A stretch of 64,000 nucleotides of DNA, taken from contig JAQGDQ010000211.1 of NCBI GenBank assembly GCA_030141605.1, positions 84,885 through 148,884 of the forward strand, given 5' to 3'. Under the pieces are notes generated by a model. That model had not been told where the DNA came from. It did no database searches and was given only the letters and a program-made list of their open reading frames with translations. The position numbers and the translations under genes were made by a program. Source of the stretch: Tubiluchus corallicola. Taxonomy: Eukaryota > Priapulida > Priapulimorpha > Priapulimorphida > Tubiluchidae. Position 1 is the first letter of the stretch; each line of letters begins with the position of its first letter. Of this stretch, positions 44,268-59,200 are shown piece by piece.

Positions 44268-47200
44268 TTTCTAGTAGACAATTCCATAGATAAGAGATCC
44301 ATTGGAAAAAAACTGCATTTATAAGTAGCTATTAAAATGTATGTTTTTCATCACGTTTTGCAATTCAAGGAGATAATATTCTCATTCGGATAAAGTTTTA
44401 CATAATTAAACGAGATTTTATCATTTTTTATCACATGGTTTTGATCTTGTAATGTCAATGAATTTTAAACTTCGAGGTTGTGAAAGTCATTTTGATTTTG
44501 TTGTTCACTCACTTTGTTATAATTGAGTTTAGGCACAGAAGTATGAATAGGAATAAAAAAATCTATAATACATATTTGCACTGCACACAACAGAAAAGTG
44601 TTTACTAAACCTACAGAAACATGAGTAGCACAACTGCTGCACTGAACACTGAGAGTGAGAGTGACTAGAAAGCAAAAACAGTCAGTATATACAGGTATAG
44701 GACTTGACCTATGCAGACTTGCACAGGCTTCACAACAACCATTACTTTTAAATAGAAAGAGGACTAGTGTGTATGCATTCACTGGACCATATAATTATAC
44801 TGAGGGTAAGTCAGCTGGTAGAATGTAACAGGATTAGCCCATAGATGGCAGCACCTAATTACACTGTACAATTCCCACTTCCACAGAGGTATTCTTTTTC
44901 AATGCTTCATCCACTGTTTGGTTATTAGGTTTGAGCAGGAGATATCGGCGCCTGATAAGATGCCTCTTCCAGCAGGAGTCATGGCACAATTGCCTCTCGA
45001 GCCTCCACCGCCTCCACCGGAACCTCCACGGATGATTATAGGAGCTTCAACTTTCGGGAATGTACGTTTGTGTTTCATTTTCACATACAGTCAACCTCAG
45101 GTATAAGGGACCACCAACACCGGTCCCGATTTTTCGTAACGTTTTTCCTTATAAAAATCTTCGTATATAAGGTACTCAGATATAAGGGACTTTCAGTTGT
45201 AAGAGACGATATCTTCAAGTCCAGGGTAATAGAAACCCAGGTAAATTACCTTGCATAAAAGGGGCCCTATGATCAAAGCGAAATTGGTCGATTTTTAACC
45301 TCAATTTTTCGCAAACGGCCTTCAAACAGCTCGGTTTCAGCGGTCACATACATCTCGCGTCACCGAAGAAGCTTCCTACATACCGTTTGCACTGAATGTG
45401 TAGCAATAATCATTAAAAATATGGGTAAAAGTACAGAAAAGTGCAGGTCTAGATACACCCTCGGTCTGACTCAACTTCGGCTATAAGGGACATCGGATAT
45501 AAGGGACGATTTTTTCCGGTCCGGAGGTGTCCCTTATATCCGAGGTTGACTGTAGAAGGTTTATTTATAGTTTAGCTCCCTGCTGACCAGTATGCAGCAC
45601 TTTATGGCAGCATTTCTTAATGTTCGTGATAGGAGCAGAACCTATTTCATTATCATGGACAGTTCTGTAAGATAAGACACTGCATCGGTTCATGTGTCTT
45701 TTCACATCCGTCAATGAAGTAATAAGAAAAACATTAAGTATTAACAAATTTGTTGTTACCCTTAAATATGTGTATACTATGTACATGTTATGTAGTAAGT
45801 ATATGCTACATACATGAAACATGACGCTATGAAACATATTGAAACTGGTAGAAATCTAGCATGTTATCATATGTGGCTGTTTTGGCTTTGTATTACTCTA
45901 TCTCATTAAAGCTAAAACTTTTATATAGTGTATATAAAAGTAATCTGGAAGCTTTACAAATTACCCAGAACAAAATTCTCAACTAATATATCATGTAAGG
46001 TATGACCATCCCACAAATATAATTTATTTGTCTGTTAAAACTCTTAAAGTGAAAGAAATATATGACATGTATTGTCTTCATTTCATGTATCAGTATCATA
46101 ATTCACTACTTCCACCAGCTTTTCAGTCATACTTTAGTCCAGTTTCAAATCAACATGATCATTACACAAGATATTCAGTCGAAAACTATGTNNNNNNNNN
46201 NNNNNNNNNNNNNNNNNNNNNNNNNNNNNNNNNNNNNNNNNNNNNNNNNNNNNNNNNNNNNNNNNNNNNNNNNNNNNNNNNNNNNNNNNNNNNNNNNNNN
46301 NNNNNNNNNNNNNNNNNNNNNNNNNNNNNNNNNNNNNNNNNNNNNNNNNNNNNNNNNNNNNNNNNNNNNNNNNNNNNNNNNNNNNNNNNNNNNNNNNNNN
46401 NNNNNNNNNNNNNNNNNNNNNNNNNNNNNNNNNNNNNNNNNNNNNNNNNNNNNNNNNNNNNNNNNNNNNNNNNNNNNNNNNNNNNNNNNNNNNNNNNNNN
46501 NNNNNNNNNNNNNNNNNNNNNNNNNNNNNNNNNNNNNNNNNNNNNNNNNNNNNNNNNNNNNNNNNNNNNNNNNNNNNNNNNNNNNNNNNNNNNNNNNNNN
46601 NNNNNNNNNNNNNNNNNNNNNNNNNNNNNNNNNNNNNNNNNNNNNNNNNNNNNNNNNNNNNNNNNNNNNNNNNNNNNNNNNNNNNNNNNNNNNNNNNNNN
46701 NNNNNNNNNNNNNNNNNNNNNNNNNNNNNNNNNNNNNNNNNNNNNNNNNNNNNNNNNNNNNNNNNNNNNNNNNNNNNNNNNNNNNNNNNNNNNNNNNNNN
46801 NNNNNNNNNNNNNNNNNNNNNNNNNNNNNNNNNNNNNNNNNNNNNNNNNNNNNNNNNNNNNNNNNNNNNNNNNNNNNNNNNNNNNNNNNNNNNNNNNNNN
46901 NNNNNNNNNNNNNNNNNNNNNNNNNNNNNNNNNNNNNNNNNNATTATAGGCAATATTACGTAACGATGTACTTCGTTCAGTTACGTATTGCTCGGTGTTG
47001 TGTGGAACAGTTTACCGTGTCGGAGATTGTTCATGCTAACGACTTACGTTCTTTTTTCACTTAAACTACTTACATTTCATTTTAATTCTTTTTGTAAATT
47101 AAATTTAATAGAAATAACTAATTAATGTGAGCCATTCATGCCTGGTGATTTTCTCCCTTCCTAAAGTATTAGTTAATCATATTTATTTGCAAGATTTTAT

Positions 47201-50200
47201 TGTATATGTACAATTGTATATTTGGATTGAATAAATCTAAGCTAATTTTAAAAAAATCTAAAAATCTAAACACTTATTACTCTTAAGGTAGATTTGTAGT
47301 TTTTGTAAGAATTGTCTGGCTTGAGGATATATTTCGTAGCACTTGAGACGATTGTTTTGTTCGGATAATAAAAACATTGTAAGTCACGAGTCTTTGGATT
47401 ATTCAGATTAGCATTCTGAGTTTAAGAGTCTCTTGCCATTTATTTAGTTTTTTGTGTGTTTAATCGAATGTTTTTTAATTGAAAATTACCTGTAGTTCTT
47501 CATCTATTCCTTGTGTTCAGGTAAAAGAAGCCCTGGAAACGAGAAAAGATCGAAGACACTTGTCTCCGCCGCCACCCCCTGGTCGACCATTACGACGTCC
47601 GGGTGAGTTGATGAAATCTGGTCAGTTTCATAAACCTTTTCTGCCTCTAGTTGTCATTGAGGTCGTCTCACGATTTCATCTTTTCTATCATTCACCTATT
47701 CACACATTTTGTATTATAATTTATATAGCACACCTTCTTTATAATGACTGAATGGAAGGGGTGAGGGAGTTTGTAATAAAAGTGCAGCAAGTGCCAGCAC
47801 AAAAAGCAATAGGTGAACTCTTGCAATACAGTGAACAGGTGAACTGTTGCAATACAGTGAACAGGTGAACTGTTGCAATACAGTGAACAGGTGAACTCTT
47901 GCAATACAGTGAACGGATGAACTCTTGCAATACAGTGAACAGGTGAACTGTTGCAATACAGTGAACGGATGAACTCTTGCAATACAGTGAACAGGTGAAC
48001 TGTTGCAATACAGTGAACGGATGAACTCTTGCAATACAGTGAACAGGTGAACAGCATATTATGTGGCACGTGTCGTTCGCTGATCTGAGGTTGTAGTCCA
48101 GCCGACCTGCCTTCGTTACGGCAAATTTGTACTTTGCGACCAGAATGAATTACACATTTTGTTACGGCATACAGTACTCCCTCGCTACTTCGCAGTTCGT
48201 TTGTCGCGGACTCGCTGTTTTGTGGGTTTTCAAAAATATTAATGTAAAATATTTATCGCTGTATTTTCGCTGTTTCACGGGTTTTTGCGGTACTCCTTCT
48301 AAAGTATTTTTGCACATGCATAGTACGTATTGTACAGTAATGTATAGATTTGATGAATTTTGCATAAAAAATCAGAAAATGTATAAAATATATTAAAAAT
48401 ATTAATTCTAACATTAAAAGAATATTATAAATCATAAAAAATTACCATTTACACTAAATAGTGTATTTATTCGGCAGATGAATACACACGAAAAACGAAA
48501 TGTAGTACTTGAGATGCTACTTGTCGCATGTGCATAGTTTTCTGCGGTGTTGTGTACGCTATTTGTGAAATTTTTGTTAGAGACTGAATTTATTCATGCC
48601 CAACGATGCGACCCAAACCTTCTGCAACTTCTACAGTTTCTGGCAGCGAACCTAAGCGGTTCCGTACTTCGGGCCTGGAACAGAACACGCGCGATAAGTG
48701 GGGGAACACTGTATACGAATTTTGCTGTTGCGAGGTCGGTGGTCTTGAGAGTGTATTGTAACAGTCTGTTACGCTACGTGGGTTTGGGCAACAAAAGCTT
48801 AGAAGGTTTCTCTTCTTGCTACTAGGGGTAGGGAAACAGCTTGGATGGACCCAGTGGTCATTGACTTAACTATCTACACCTGCTATGATTCTTTGCTAAA
48901 ATTTTATGTTTGGCAATCGCTTGTTGTATCGGTTTTGAGTAGAATCATAATGCTTGAAGTTTGACATGTGTCTTTTACGTATGTCTGAGCTTGTATACTC
49001 TTATCTCAGTTTGCCGGACCTCGCTTTTACGGATGTAGACACAGACACAGACACACGCGAGCTGACACTTTGTTTACATCAAAGCAGCGTGTAACGACAC
49101 GTGTGTTGCTTGTATGTCAGCATATTCAGTGGTTTAATCAGAGTGTGTAAGTGGTTTAGAGTCAGTTATGCGAAGTTATTTGAGTCAATTCCCACAGTTT
49201 TTATATACTTTTGCATAGGAGTGGCCCGTACTAGACGTTTTTGAGACAATTAGATGATTGTTTCTACTTTACCGAGAATCTAAGTTAACTTGTATCGGCA
49301 AATATGAACAATCGGCAAATTCGGACCGACGTCTCACCATTTTTGTCCGGCAAACCCAGATATAAGTGCATACAACACTTTTTTACCCGCTACGGTAAAG
49401 AAAGAAGTGAGGTCCAGTGAATATGTCTAAATATTGTCCAGGACGCTACTATCCATCCTTTTTGATACATCAAATGAAATCTTTCAAAGAGACAATTTAA
49501 AAAGTGTCAACACTAGTCAAAGTGAAGGGCAAACATGCAACAGACTTCTATTCAAACTGTAGACAGTTCATTTAATATTGTGGTTGATACGTAGAATTTC
49601 CATCATAGTTCATTGTGAACTGCATATATGGCTGTCCATATGGCTGTCGAACTATTTGTGGTGTGTTATTGATTTAACTGAATTAGGAGCTCTAATATGC
49701 TGTACAGTAAGTCCTCGCTTAACGACTCCCCGTTTAGCGACGTTTCATCTTAACGATGCTGAAACATTGACACCTTTTTGTCACTTAGCGACACACGTTT
49801 CATTTTAACGACGATTTTGTTTACTTTGCTGAATGCCAATTTTCATTTTATCAACAACTTTTTTACTTTTGCAAAAAGTTCATTAGTGACGTAAACAGTG
49901 CAATTATTGTACATGTTTTTGCTTCCCGACTGACTGCTATACTAGCTGGAGTTTCTATCAAGAGAGACCGGTGAACAAACTTTGTGGGAAGGAATTACAC
50001 CTGCAACCTGTTCCTATAGCAACCAGACTACGTAGTAAATGATACGGGCTCTTGTGTGATAAAATTTCCAAGGTCACCTTATGCAGTGCTTGGCTTGTGT
50101 TTATTGTTTAATGGCTGCCTAGGCTTAAACCTTAATGAAAGAGAAACCGATAGCTAGATACGTATTGGTAAGAAAGAGAGGTGGTTTCAAGTAACCAGAA

Positions 50201-53200
50201 AGAAATTAATTAGTAGAAACCGTAAAGAAACTCATAAAATGTTTAATTTATATGATTTAAGCAGGATTGATTTTTGCCTCTGGAACGTATCTGTGTTGTG
50301 TTAAATTACTTTCTATGGAAGTTTTGGCTTCGTTTAATGACGTTTCGCTTAACATCGCATTGTGCTGGAAAGCATTAGCATCGTTAAGTGAGGATTTACA
50401 GTACTTTTTCTGATGATAAACTGTTTATGGTGCATTAGAAAATTATATCTCAGATAATGTATAGAGCAGTCGATGGAGAGACGCTGTAGAACGTGTTCCT
50501 CTTTTTCCTTCCCGCTGATCGAGGTTTTTGCAAGACGTCTATGGCTTCTTGAATAAAATGTGCATGTCAAACACGAGGGTATTTTTGCTTTTTTTACTGT
50601 CAGCAATGTCATTAACATCATTTTGTATTTGTTTTAATTTTGCAGCGCCAGAAAAACCGTCATTGTATCGGCGTAATGATGACTTCGGCAATGGCGGCGG
50701 TGGCGGTTTGCTTGATTATCACATGGAGGACCATGATGATGAGGACGACCAACTGGAAGAGGACCACAGATTCGACGAGTATCGTCCAGACGGCCCTCCT
50801 CATCCAGTTGGCCATCCACCTCGGCCACATCAGCCAATGTTTGTTCCTCATCAAATCCGGCATCGTAATCCGACACCTTCACCTCCACGCCATCCCGTTC
50901 GTCCCCAGCATCCTCCTGGACCGCAAGCTCATCTTGGACCTCCGGGTCCTCCAGGAGGTCTGGCCGGTGCTCAGTTCATGCAAGGCGCTCCACGACCTCC
51001 ATTCATGGAACGGCCGCCTCGTGGTGAGATGATCCGTGGTCCTCCTCCGCTGCGACCGCCTGGGACATACCACGTTCCACCTCAGGTAATAGTAATAGTC
51101 GACTAACACCAAATAATTTTTATTCTTTCTGTTTCTTTGTCTGTTTGTCTGTCTGTTTTTCTGAAGTAGACTAAGATAACACCACACTCCTGCCAGTTAC
51201 TCTGCGTAAAATTGATACCGTTAAACAGCATTTTTTGGGATGGGTTAAGGATACACATTTTCATTGTCAGGCAGTTTGGGACAATTGATCTGTTAGGTTT
51301 GAGCCTAAAATTTGTTTCCAAGAATGGATTCCAGGGCATTTAGAAGTGGAATGTGGATCACCTACCATTTCCTGGCGGACCACCTTGCATTTTCCATTGT
51401 CATGGAAATGCTTCTAACATCGAAACTTTCTAACATTCTTATCGTCTTTCGCCCGTATATAAACAGTTTGTTGGTGATGAAATTTTACAACTCTCGTCGT
51501 GTTTTCTATATGCTGTTTTGTTTTTATTAATGATTACGTGAATTTACATTAGAATTGGTAATTATGTTTATTATAATTGTACTTGCTGTTTTTAACTGTG
51601 TATAATGTGTGTAAATTTTTGTTACTAAGTTTATTACTTATGTATGTATGTAGTGTTGGATTACAATTTGTAACTATGTCTATTGTATATGATCGTTGTC
51701 ATTCAATTTGTCTTATGCGTTGGATTCTAAATTATATATATATGTGCATAGGTTTAATACATTGTAAATGCTTCTAGAAATTTTAAACATATCCCTACAA
51801 ATAGAGGGAATGTATTCTGTACATACTTTTTAAAAATAAAGAGTTATAGTAATAATAAATAACATTTTTTGCAACATTAAAATCACTTTCTGTGAGCGTT
51901 GCCTTTTCCTTTAAATTATATTCTACGTTTTCAGAGTGTGTTGCAGATTCTAACTAACTGCCATCTGTTGTTTAGATTATCGACACTCCGAATCGGATGT
52001 CCACGTTCGTTCCCGGTCAGGAGCGGCCGATGGCTCCTTTCCCTCCTGCAAATGTCCCCAGTAATGAACCGCCCAAACCAAAAGAGGCGCCGCAGGTTGT
52101 AGTGTCTTCGAAGCCTGTTCTTTACAAAGGCAAGGAGAAACAGAAAACCGAAGAAAGTTCGGGTCCTGCGGCAAAAAAGATGAAGTTGAAAAAAGTAAGT
52201 GTTGCTGCGTGTGGTTTTTTACATCATCATGAAGCAGGCGATTGGAAAATATGTTTTGCAGTTTTTATGAAGTCATAGTGAACTACTTGATGAATTCTCT
52301 ATGTGGTTTAGAAACTGATTTCTTATTTGGTCATTTATTATTTAGTCATTTCTTATTTGAGTGTATTTTTGTTTAGAATGGCTTATGTGAATATTTGTGG
52401 TCGACCCAAATTTGCAATTTTTTTTCAAAAAAGCAGACAAACTGGTGTTTCAATTTTATTTTTTTTATTTTGTCAGATTTCACAGGCGTCGGATCTGTTC
52501 ACCTGTGTGTTGCCTTTTGACTCGAGTCAAACTTGCCAAATTCCAAATTCTTCCGTAAAGATACGGCATCCGTCAATTCCGTGGGAACTGGATTTCTCCA
52601 GACCCAACAAAACTCGCCTTTTCAAACTGGCGTTTCAATTTTGCTTGACAGTTGAGAGATTCGTATTGATATCATAATTATCCCCCTACTGTCATGGGTA
52701 CATTGAGCTACAAGGAGGAAATCTTAGGATTTGCTCTGTCATGGGTACATTGAGCTACAAGGAGGAAATTTTAGGATTTGCTCTGTCATGGGTGCAGGTA
52801 GTGCTGTTGGTTTGTGAGCTACAAGGAGGAAATCTTAGGATTTGCTCTGTCATGGGTGCAGGTGGCGCTGTTGGATTGTGTGCTACAAGGAGGAAATCTT
52901 AGGATTTGCTCTGTCATGGGTGCAGGTGGTGCTGTTGGATTGTGTGCTACAAGGAGGAGATCTTACGATTTGCTCTGTCATGGGAGCAGGTGGTGCTGTT
53001 GGATTTTGAGCTACAAGGAGGAAATCTTAGGATTTGCTCTGTCATGGGAGCAGGTGGTGCTGTTGGGTTGTGAGCTACAAGGAGGAAATTTTAGGATTTG
53101 CTCTGTCATTGGTGCAGGTGGTGCTGTTGGATTTTGAGCTACAAGGAGGAAATCTTACGATTTGCTCTGTCATGGGTGCAGGTGGTGCTGTTGAATTGTG

Positions 53201-56200
53201 TGCTACAAGGAGGACATCTTAGGATTTGCTCTGTCATGGGTGCAGGTGGTGCTGTTGGGTTGTGAGCTACAAGGAGGAATCTTAGGATTTGGTCTGCCAT
53301 GGGTACAGGGGTGCTGTTGGATTTTGAGCTACAAGGAGGAAATCTTAGGATTTGCTCTGTCGTAGGTGCAGGTGGCGCTGTTGAATTGTGAGCTACAAGG
53401 AGGACATCTTAGGATTTGCTCTGTCATGGGTGCAGGTGGTGCTGTTGGATTTTGAGCTACAAGGAGGAGATCTTAGGATTTGCTCTGTCATGGGTGCAGG
53501 TGGTGCTGTTGGATTTTGAGCTACAAGGAGGAAATTTTAGGATTTGCTCTGTCATGGGTGTAGGTGGTGCTGTTGGATTTTGAGCTACAAGGAGGAGATC
53601 TTACGATTTGCTCTGTCATGGGTGCAGGTGGTGCTGTTGGTTTGTGAGCTACAAGGAGAAAATCTTAGGATTTGCTCTGTCATGGGTGTAGGTGGTGCTG
53701 TTGGATTTTGAGCTACAAGGAGGAGATCTTAGGATTTGCTCTGTCATGGATGCAGGTGGTGCTGTTGGATTTTGAGCTACAAGGAAGAAATCTTAGGATT
53801 TGCTCTGTCATGGGAGCAGGTGGTGCTGTTGGTTTGTGAGCTACAAGGAGGAAGTCTTAGGATTTGCTCTGTCATGGGAGCAGGTGGTGCTGTTGGGTTT
53901 TGAGCTACAAGGAGAAATCTTAGGATTTGCTCTGTCATGGGTGCTGGTGGTGCTGTTGTATTGTGTGCTACAAGGAGGAAGTCTTAGGATTTGCTCTGTC
54001 AAGGGTACAGGTGGCGCTGTTGGCTTGTGTGCTACAAGGAGGAAGTCTTAGGATTTGCTCTGTCATGGGAGCAGGTGGCGCTGTTGGGTTTTGAGCTACA
54101 AGGAAGAAATCTTGGGATTTGCTCTGTCATGGGTGCAGGTGGTGCTGTTGGGTTGTGAGCTACAAGGAGAAATCTTAGGATTTGCTCTGTCATGGGAGCA
54201 GGTGGTGCTGTTGGATTTTGAGCTACAAGGAGAAATTTTAGGATTTGCTCTGTCATGGGTGCAGGTGGTGCTGTTGAATTGTGAGCTACAAGGAGGAAAT
54301 CTTAGGATTTGCTCTGCCATGGGTGCAGGTGGTGCTGTTGGATTGTGAGCTACAAGGAGGAAATCTTAGGGTTTGCTCTGTCATGGGTGCAGGTGGTGCT
54401 GTTGAATTGTGAGCTACAAGGAGGACGTCTTAGGATTTGCTCTGTCATGGGAGCAGGTGGCGCTGTTGGGTTTTGAGCTACAAGGAAGAAATCTTGGGAT
54501 TTGCTCTGTCATGGGTGCAGGTGGTGCTGTTGGGTTGTGAGCTACAAGGAGAAATCTTAGGATTTGCTCTGTCATGGGTGCAGGTGGTGCTGTTGGCTTG
54601 TGAGCTACAAGGAGGAAGTCTTAGGATTTGCTCTGTCAAGGGTACAGGTGGCGCTGTTGGCTTGTGAGCTACAAGGAGGAAGTCTTAGGATTTGCTCTGT
54701 CATGGGTGCAGGTGGTGCTGTTGGATTTTGAGCTACAAGGAGGACATCTTAGGACTTGCTCTGTCATGGGAGCAGGTGGCGCTGTTGGATTTTGAGCTAC
54801 AAGGAGGACATCTTAGGACTTGCTCTGTCATGGGAGCAGGTGGCGCTGTTGGCTTGTGTGCTACAAGGAGAAATCTTAGGATTTGCTCTGTCATGGGAGC
54901 AGGTGGCGCTGTTGGATTTTGAGCTACAAGGAGGACATCTTAGGACTTGCTCTGTCATGGGAGCAGGTGGCGCTGTTGGCTTGTGTGCTACAAGGAGAAA
55001 TCTTAGGATTTGCTCTGTCATGGGAGCAGGTGGCGCTGTTGGATTTTGAGCTACAAGGAGGACATCTTAGGACTTGCTCTGTCATGGGAGCAGGTGGCGC
55101 TGTTGGCTTGTGTGCTACAAGGAGAAATCTTAGGATTTGCTCTGTCATGGGAGCAGGTGGCGCTGTTGGATTTTGAGCTACAAGGAGGACATCTTAGGAC
55201 TTGCTCTGTCATGGGAGCAGGTGGCGCTGTTGGCTTGTGTGCTACAAGGAGAAATCTTAGGATTTGCTCTGTCATGGGAGCAGGTGGCGCTGTTGGATTT
55301 TGAGCTACAAGGAGGACATCTTAGGACTTGCTCTGTCATGGGAGCAGGTGGCGCTGTTGGCTTGTGTGCTACAAGGAGAAATCTTAGACCCAGCAGGTGG
55401 CGAAATCTTAGGATTTGCTCTGTCATGGGTGCAGGTGGTGCTGTTGGATTTTGAGGTACAAGGAGGAGATCTTACGATTTGCTCTGTCATGGGTGCAGGT
55501 GGTGCTGTTGGATTTTGAGCTACAAGGAGGACATCTTAGGACTTGCTCTGTCATGGGTACAGGTGGCGCTGTTGGCTTGTGTGCTACAAGGAGGACATCT
55601 TAGGCCTGCTCTATCATTTTGCTGGTAGTTTAGGTGGTAGAGCATGGAAGTACTAATCACAGGTTTCATGTTCAAATCCCGACTAGTCAATAATTTTTCA
55701 CTGTCTCCTTTCTTCAATTCATTACCCATAATGGGTAATGATTGGTAAAATGAACCACAATGGGAATGACGAGTTATGATCTAGTTAATAATCAGACGAA
55801 ATTATTTACAACTTTCCATGGAACCGGAATGAAAGCGTTTTATTTCATTTAGAAACAGAAGGTCCCGGAAAGAAATGCGTCTTCATTTTCTAATGCTGCC
55901 CAGAAGACGGATTCAACTCCAGCAAAGCCACCCACAGTTGAAAAGGGGGCGTCTGGCACACCTGTAACATCAGGTATGGTTTTATCACTGGTTGTTTGTT
56001 GTGCAGCTTTGCATGTTAAAATCAAGATCCAATCTTGCATGGCGGCACTTACTGCTAATGTTAAAAGATTGGAACGTAGTGCTGGGATGATGAGATGGGA
56101 TGATGAGATGCTAAACTGTCAGAGGGTTCCAGGTGTTCAGATGCATGTAGCTCAGGGGTGTGCAAATTGCGGCCCGCGGCCCCCTTCCGGCCCGCCGAGA

Positions 56201-59200
56201 GAATTTGTGCGGCCCCTCGAAGAGATTTGTCAACCTAATGAAAGTGCGACCCGGGCGATTAATTGGGTGTATCCAGCTGAAGTCCGTGCCACGATCCCAA
56301 AGATAATGCGGGTAGTTTTTCCTACTAGATAGAATACCATTAACCCTTACAAGACGGTTGTAGCTTAATAACACTGTACTACACAGACTAATATGCATTG
56401 TAATGAAATTACCACTATCTGTCCTGAAAGTAGAAATATATGATTTTTGATGTAAATTTTAATAACTTCTAAAATAGTTTCTTGAGTGTAGTAGTAATGA
56501 TGTACGCAGGTCGGATGCAAAAAAAATCGTTATTAGGCCTTTCTGTACTTGGCTCCTTGATCAAACTGCCTGTGGCCCGCAGGAATTGCGGGAAAGTTTA
56601 ATATGGCCCGGCTAGTCAGAGAATTTGCACACTCCTGATGTAGCTCCTTAGTTTAACTCCTTCAGGACCGCACCATTCAAAATAGGTCTTATAAGATCTA
56701 TGACTTTTCTGCTGCTGTATGAGCACAGACATAGCTAAATGATTACAAATTAGGTACTGTTCTATTCAGGAGAATCTCGGCTACCCAATCATGCTGTTTG
56801 TCTAAACGTTTGTAAGTGCTAAGCCCTTTACAGGCACTCTAACTTAGCCTATTGAGTAGCTTAGCCTGGTGTACGTGTTAATTTATTGATCAACTGCTTC
56901 CTACAGCCCTAGAATACCCTCTGCTATGCATAGTACCAGGAAAAAACAATTGATCAAACAAGAACAAATTACGGTCATTTCATCTTTTAACAGGAATTTC
57001 TCCTTAAAAATAAAGTAGACTTGAGGCCAAAGTGTATAAGAGTGTTGTGTCTGAATAGTTGAAATTTTTTGCATTGGCTGATTTCACACAAGTGATACTG
57101 TACATTGTTACAGTGCAAACACTGCAGTTTGAGTAGACAGTTAGCTCCTCTGTCTAGCTTCTGCATTGTGATCATTGTTACTGTTAAGATTATTATTTAT
57201 TATTATTATTATTATTATTATCTATATATTAATTTCGCTGGTATGTTATATATATATATAAGATTCGAGGCTACAGCTTCGACGACGGCACCTTTTGCGG
57301 CGATCTATATATCAAACGAAGGGTCTCGATCATGTGTGGTCTCATGCAGAAAAAATGTTTTAGCGGCGCCTGGTGGGACTTTTGAAAGGAGATATATAGC
57401 TCTTTAAAAAGAGGAAAAACAGGGCTACACGATGATGTGGGCTATATTTTAGAATACGTTTACCAAGAGGAGTAGCGAGGAGTTGATTGGAGGTTCCATT
57501 TCAGGCGATTTTTGCTTAGAAAACTGCTGACGCAAAGCCATTGTTCTGACGTCATCCATTATACTCTGTCTATAATCTTATAACTTTAATTCAGTAAAAG
57601 CTCCTTCTGCTGGCTTTGCGTTAGGTAAATAAATGAACACTAGGTAGGATGTTCGCGCATTGTTGATTATAAGTGGATTTATAAGCAAAATTTTTTCTGG
57701 GGCCTTTGCTAGTTATTATTATTATTAGTCGCATCAAATATTGTTACAACATATAAACAATGATGCTAGTAGACAACAAGTATATATAGTGTAAACAAAT
57801 GTATGAATCGAATGATTAGTACAGTAATTCCTCGCTTAATGGCGCTAATGCGACGTTAAGTGAAACGTCGTTAAGCGAGGCCAAGACTTCCATAGACAGT
57901 AATGTAAAAGAGCTGAGATACGTTCCAGACACAAAAATCAATACTGCTTAAATCATATAAGTTAAACATTTTATGAGTTTTATTCATATTTCGACTGATT
58001 AATGTCTTCCTGTTTGCCTGAAACCACCTATATATCTTACTTACCAACACCTAGCTATAGCAGTTTCTCTTTCCTGAATGTTTAAGCCTAGTCAGCGGTT
58101 GAACAACAAATACTCCAGAGTCAAAACCAATCCCTGGGATTTTACCTACGTACTTAGTCCAGTTGCTATGGCAACAGGTTGCAGGCAGAATTGCTCACTG
58201 GTCACTTGATAATTGGTACAAACTGCTAGTAAAACAGTAGTAGCATCAGTAGTCAGTCAGGAAGCAAAAACATGTATAATAATTGCACTGTTTACATTAG
58301 TAGTGCATTTCTAAAAGAGAATAACGCAATAGATGCCGTTTTAATGCATCAAATTAGGTAATAATTTTGTGAACCCAATAAGAATTTTTCTTGAGTAAAT
58401 AATTCGTCGTTAAAGCCAAACGTGCGTCGTTAAGTGATATCAAATGATATACTTTCTACCTTTACTTGTACTATGTCATGTTTTTACCATTTTATTTTAT
58501 TTTAATTACGTGAAATTTGGTATCTTATAGCTCAAAGGAGCTCCTTTCTCAGTAAAATATAATGAACTGTCTGAAATCACGTTCCAATATGCCATTAGCT
58601 TGAAAACCATCATCATATCATCCAATGAATCACATTGAAAACCATCATCATATCATCCAATGAATCACATGTCCAGTGACATGATTCTGCTCACCTCCCT
58701 ATGCCAGGACTCCCTGCTCGCCGCAATGCCCCAAGTGGATTTATTTCTAAGGATCAATGCTGAAGTGTTTAAATCTTTCTGTGCAAATCTTTCTGTACTT
58801 AGATACTTGTTGTTATTATGCTTGAAAACCTTGGAAGAACGAGTAAAGGTATCTAACGGAGATCTTCAAAGAAAAACCGAGTTCGTGATCTTCAAGTTCA
58901 AATTCAGTTTATTTCACCAGCAAACGAGCAAACTATCGTCGTATCGTCATTTAGTACTGTCAAATGACCGGCGTCGTTAAACGAGGATTTACTGTATGCT
59001 ACATGCAGTTAGTTTAGTTTAAACATAATTTATTTAGGATTGGGTCAGACAGTTTGAACAACATGATTTAGGATCATCACCACAAGAGACTTTATACACT
59101 ATTTACAAGAATATTTACAGTAAGAATAGACTATAACTACACAAGCTGACAAGTTTTACATTAGACATTAGTAGAAAATGACGGTTAGAAAATATTAATA

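Noticed and set aside
46028-46963. Long ORFs across 46192-46942
   Set aside because: They consist almost wholly of unknown bases.
50528-50645. Hydrophobic N-terminal extension in frame with the RBM42 exon
   Set aside because: It is intron read-through ahead of a good TTTTAATTTTGCAG acceptor; it mimics a signal peptide.
52814-55603. Many 60-110 residue ORFs on both strands
   Set aside because: They are translations of the 64-bp minisatellite in shifting frames.
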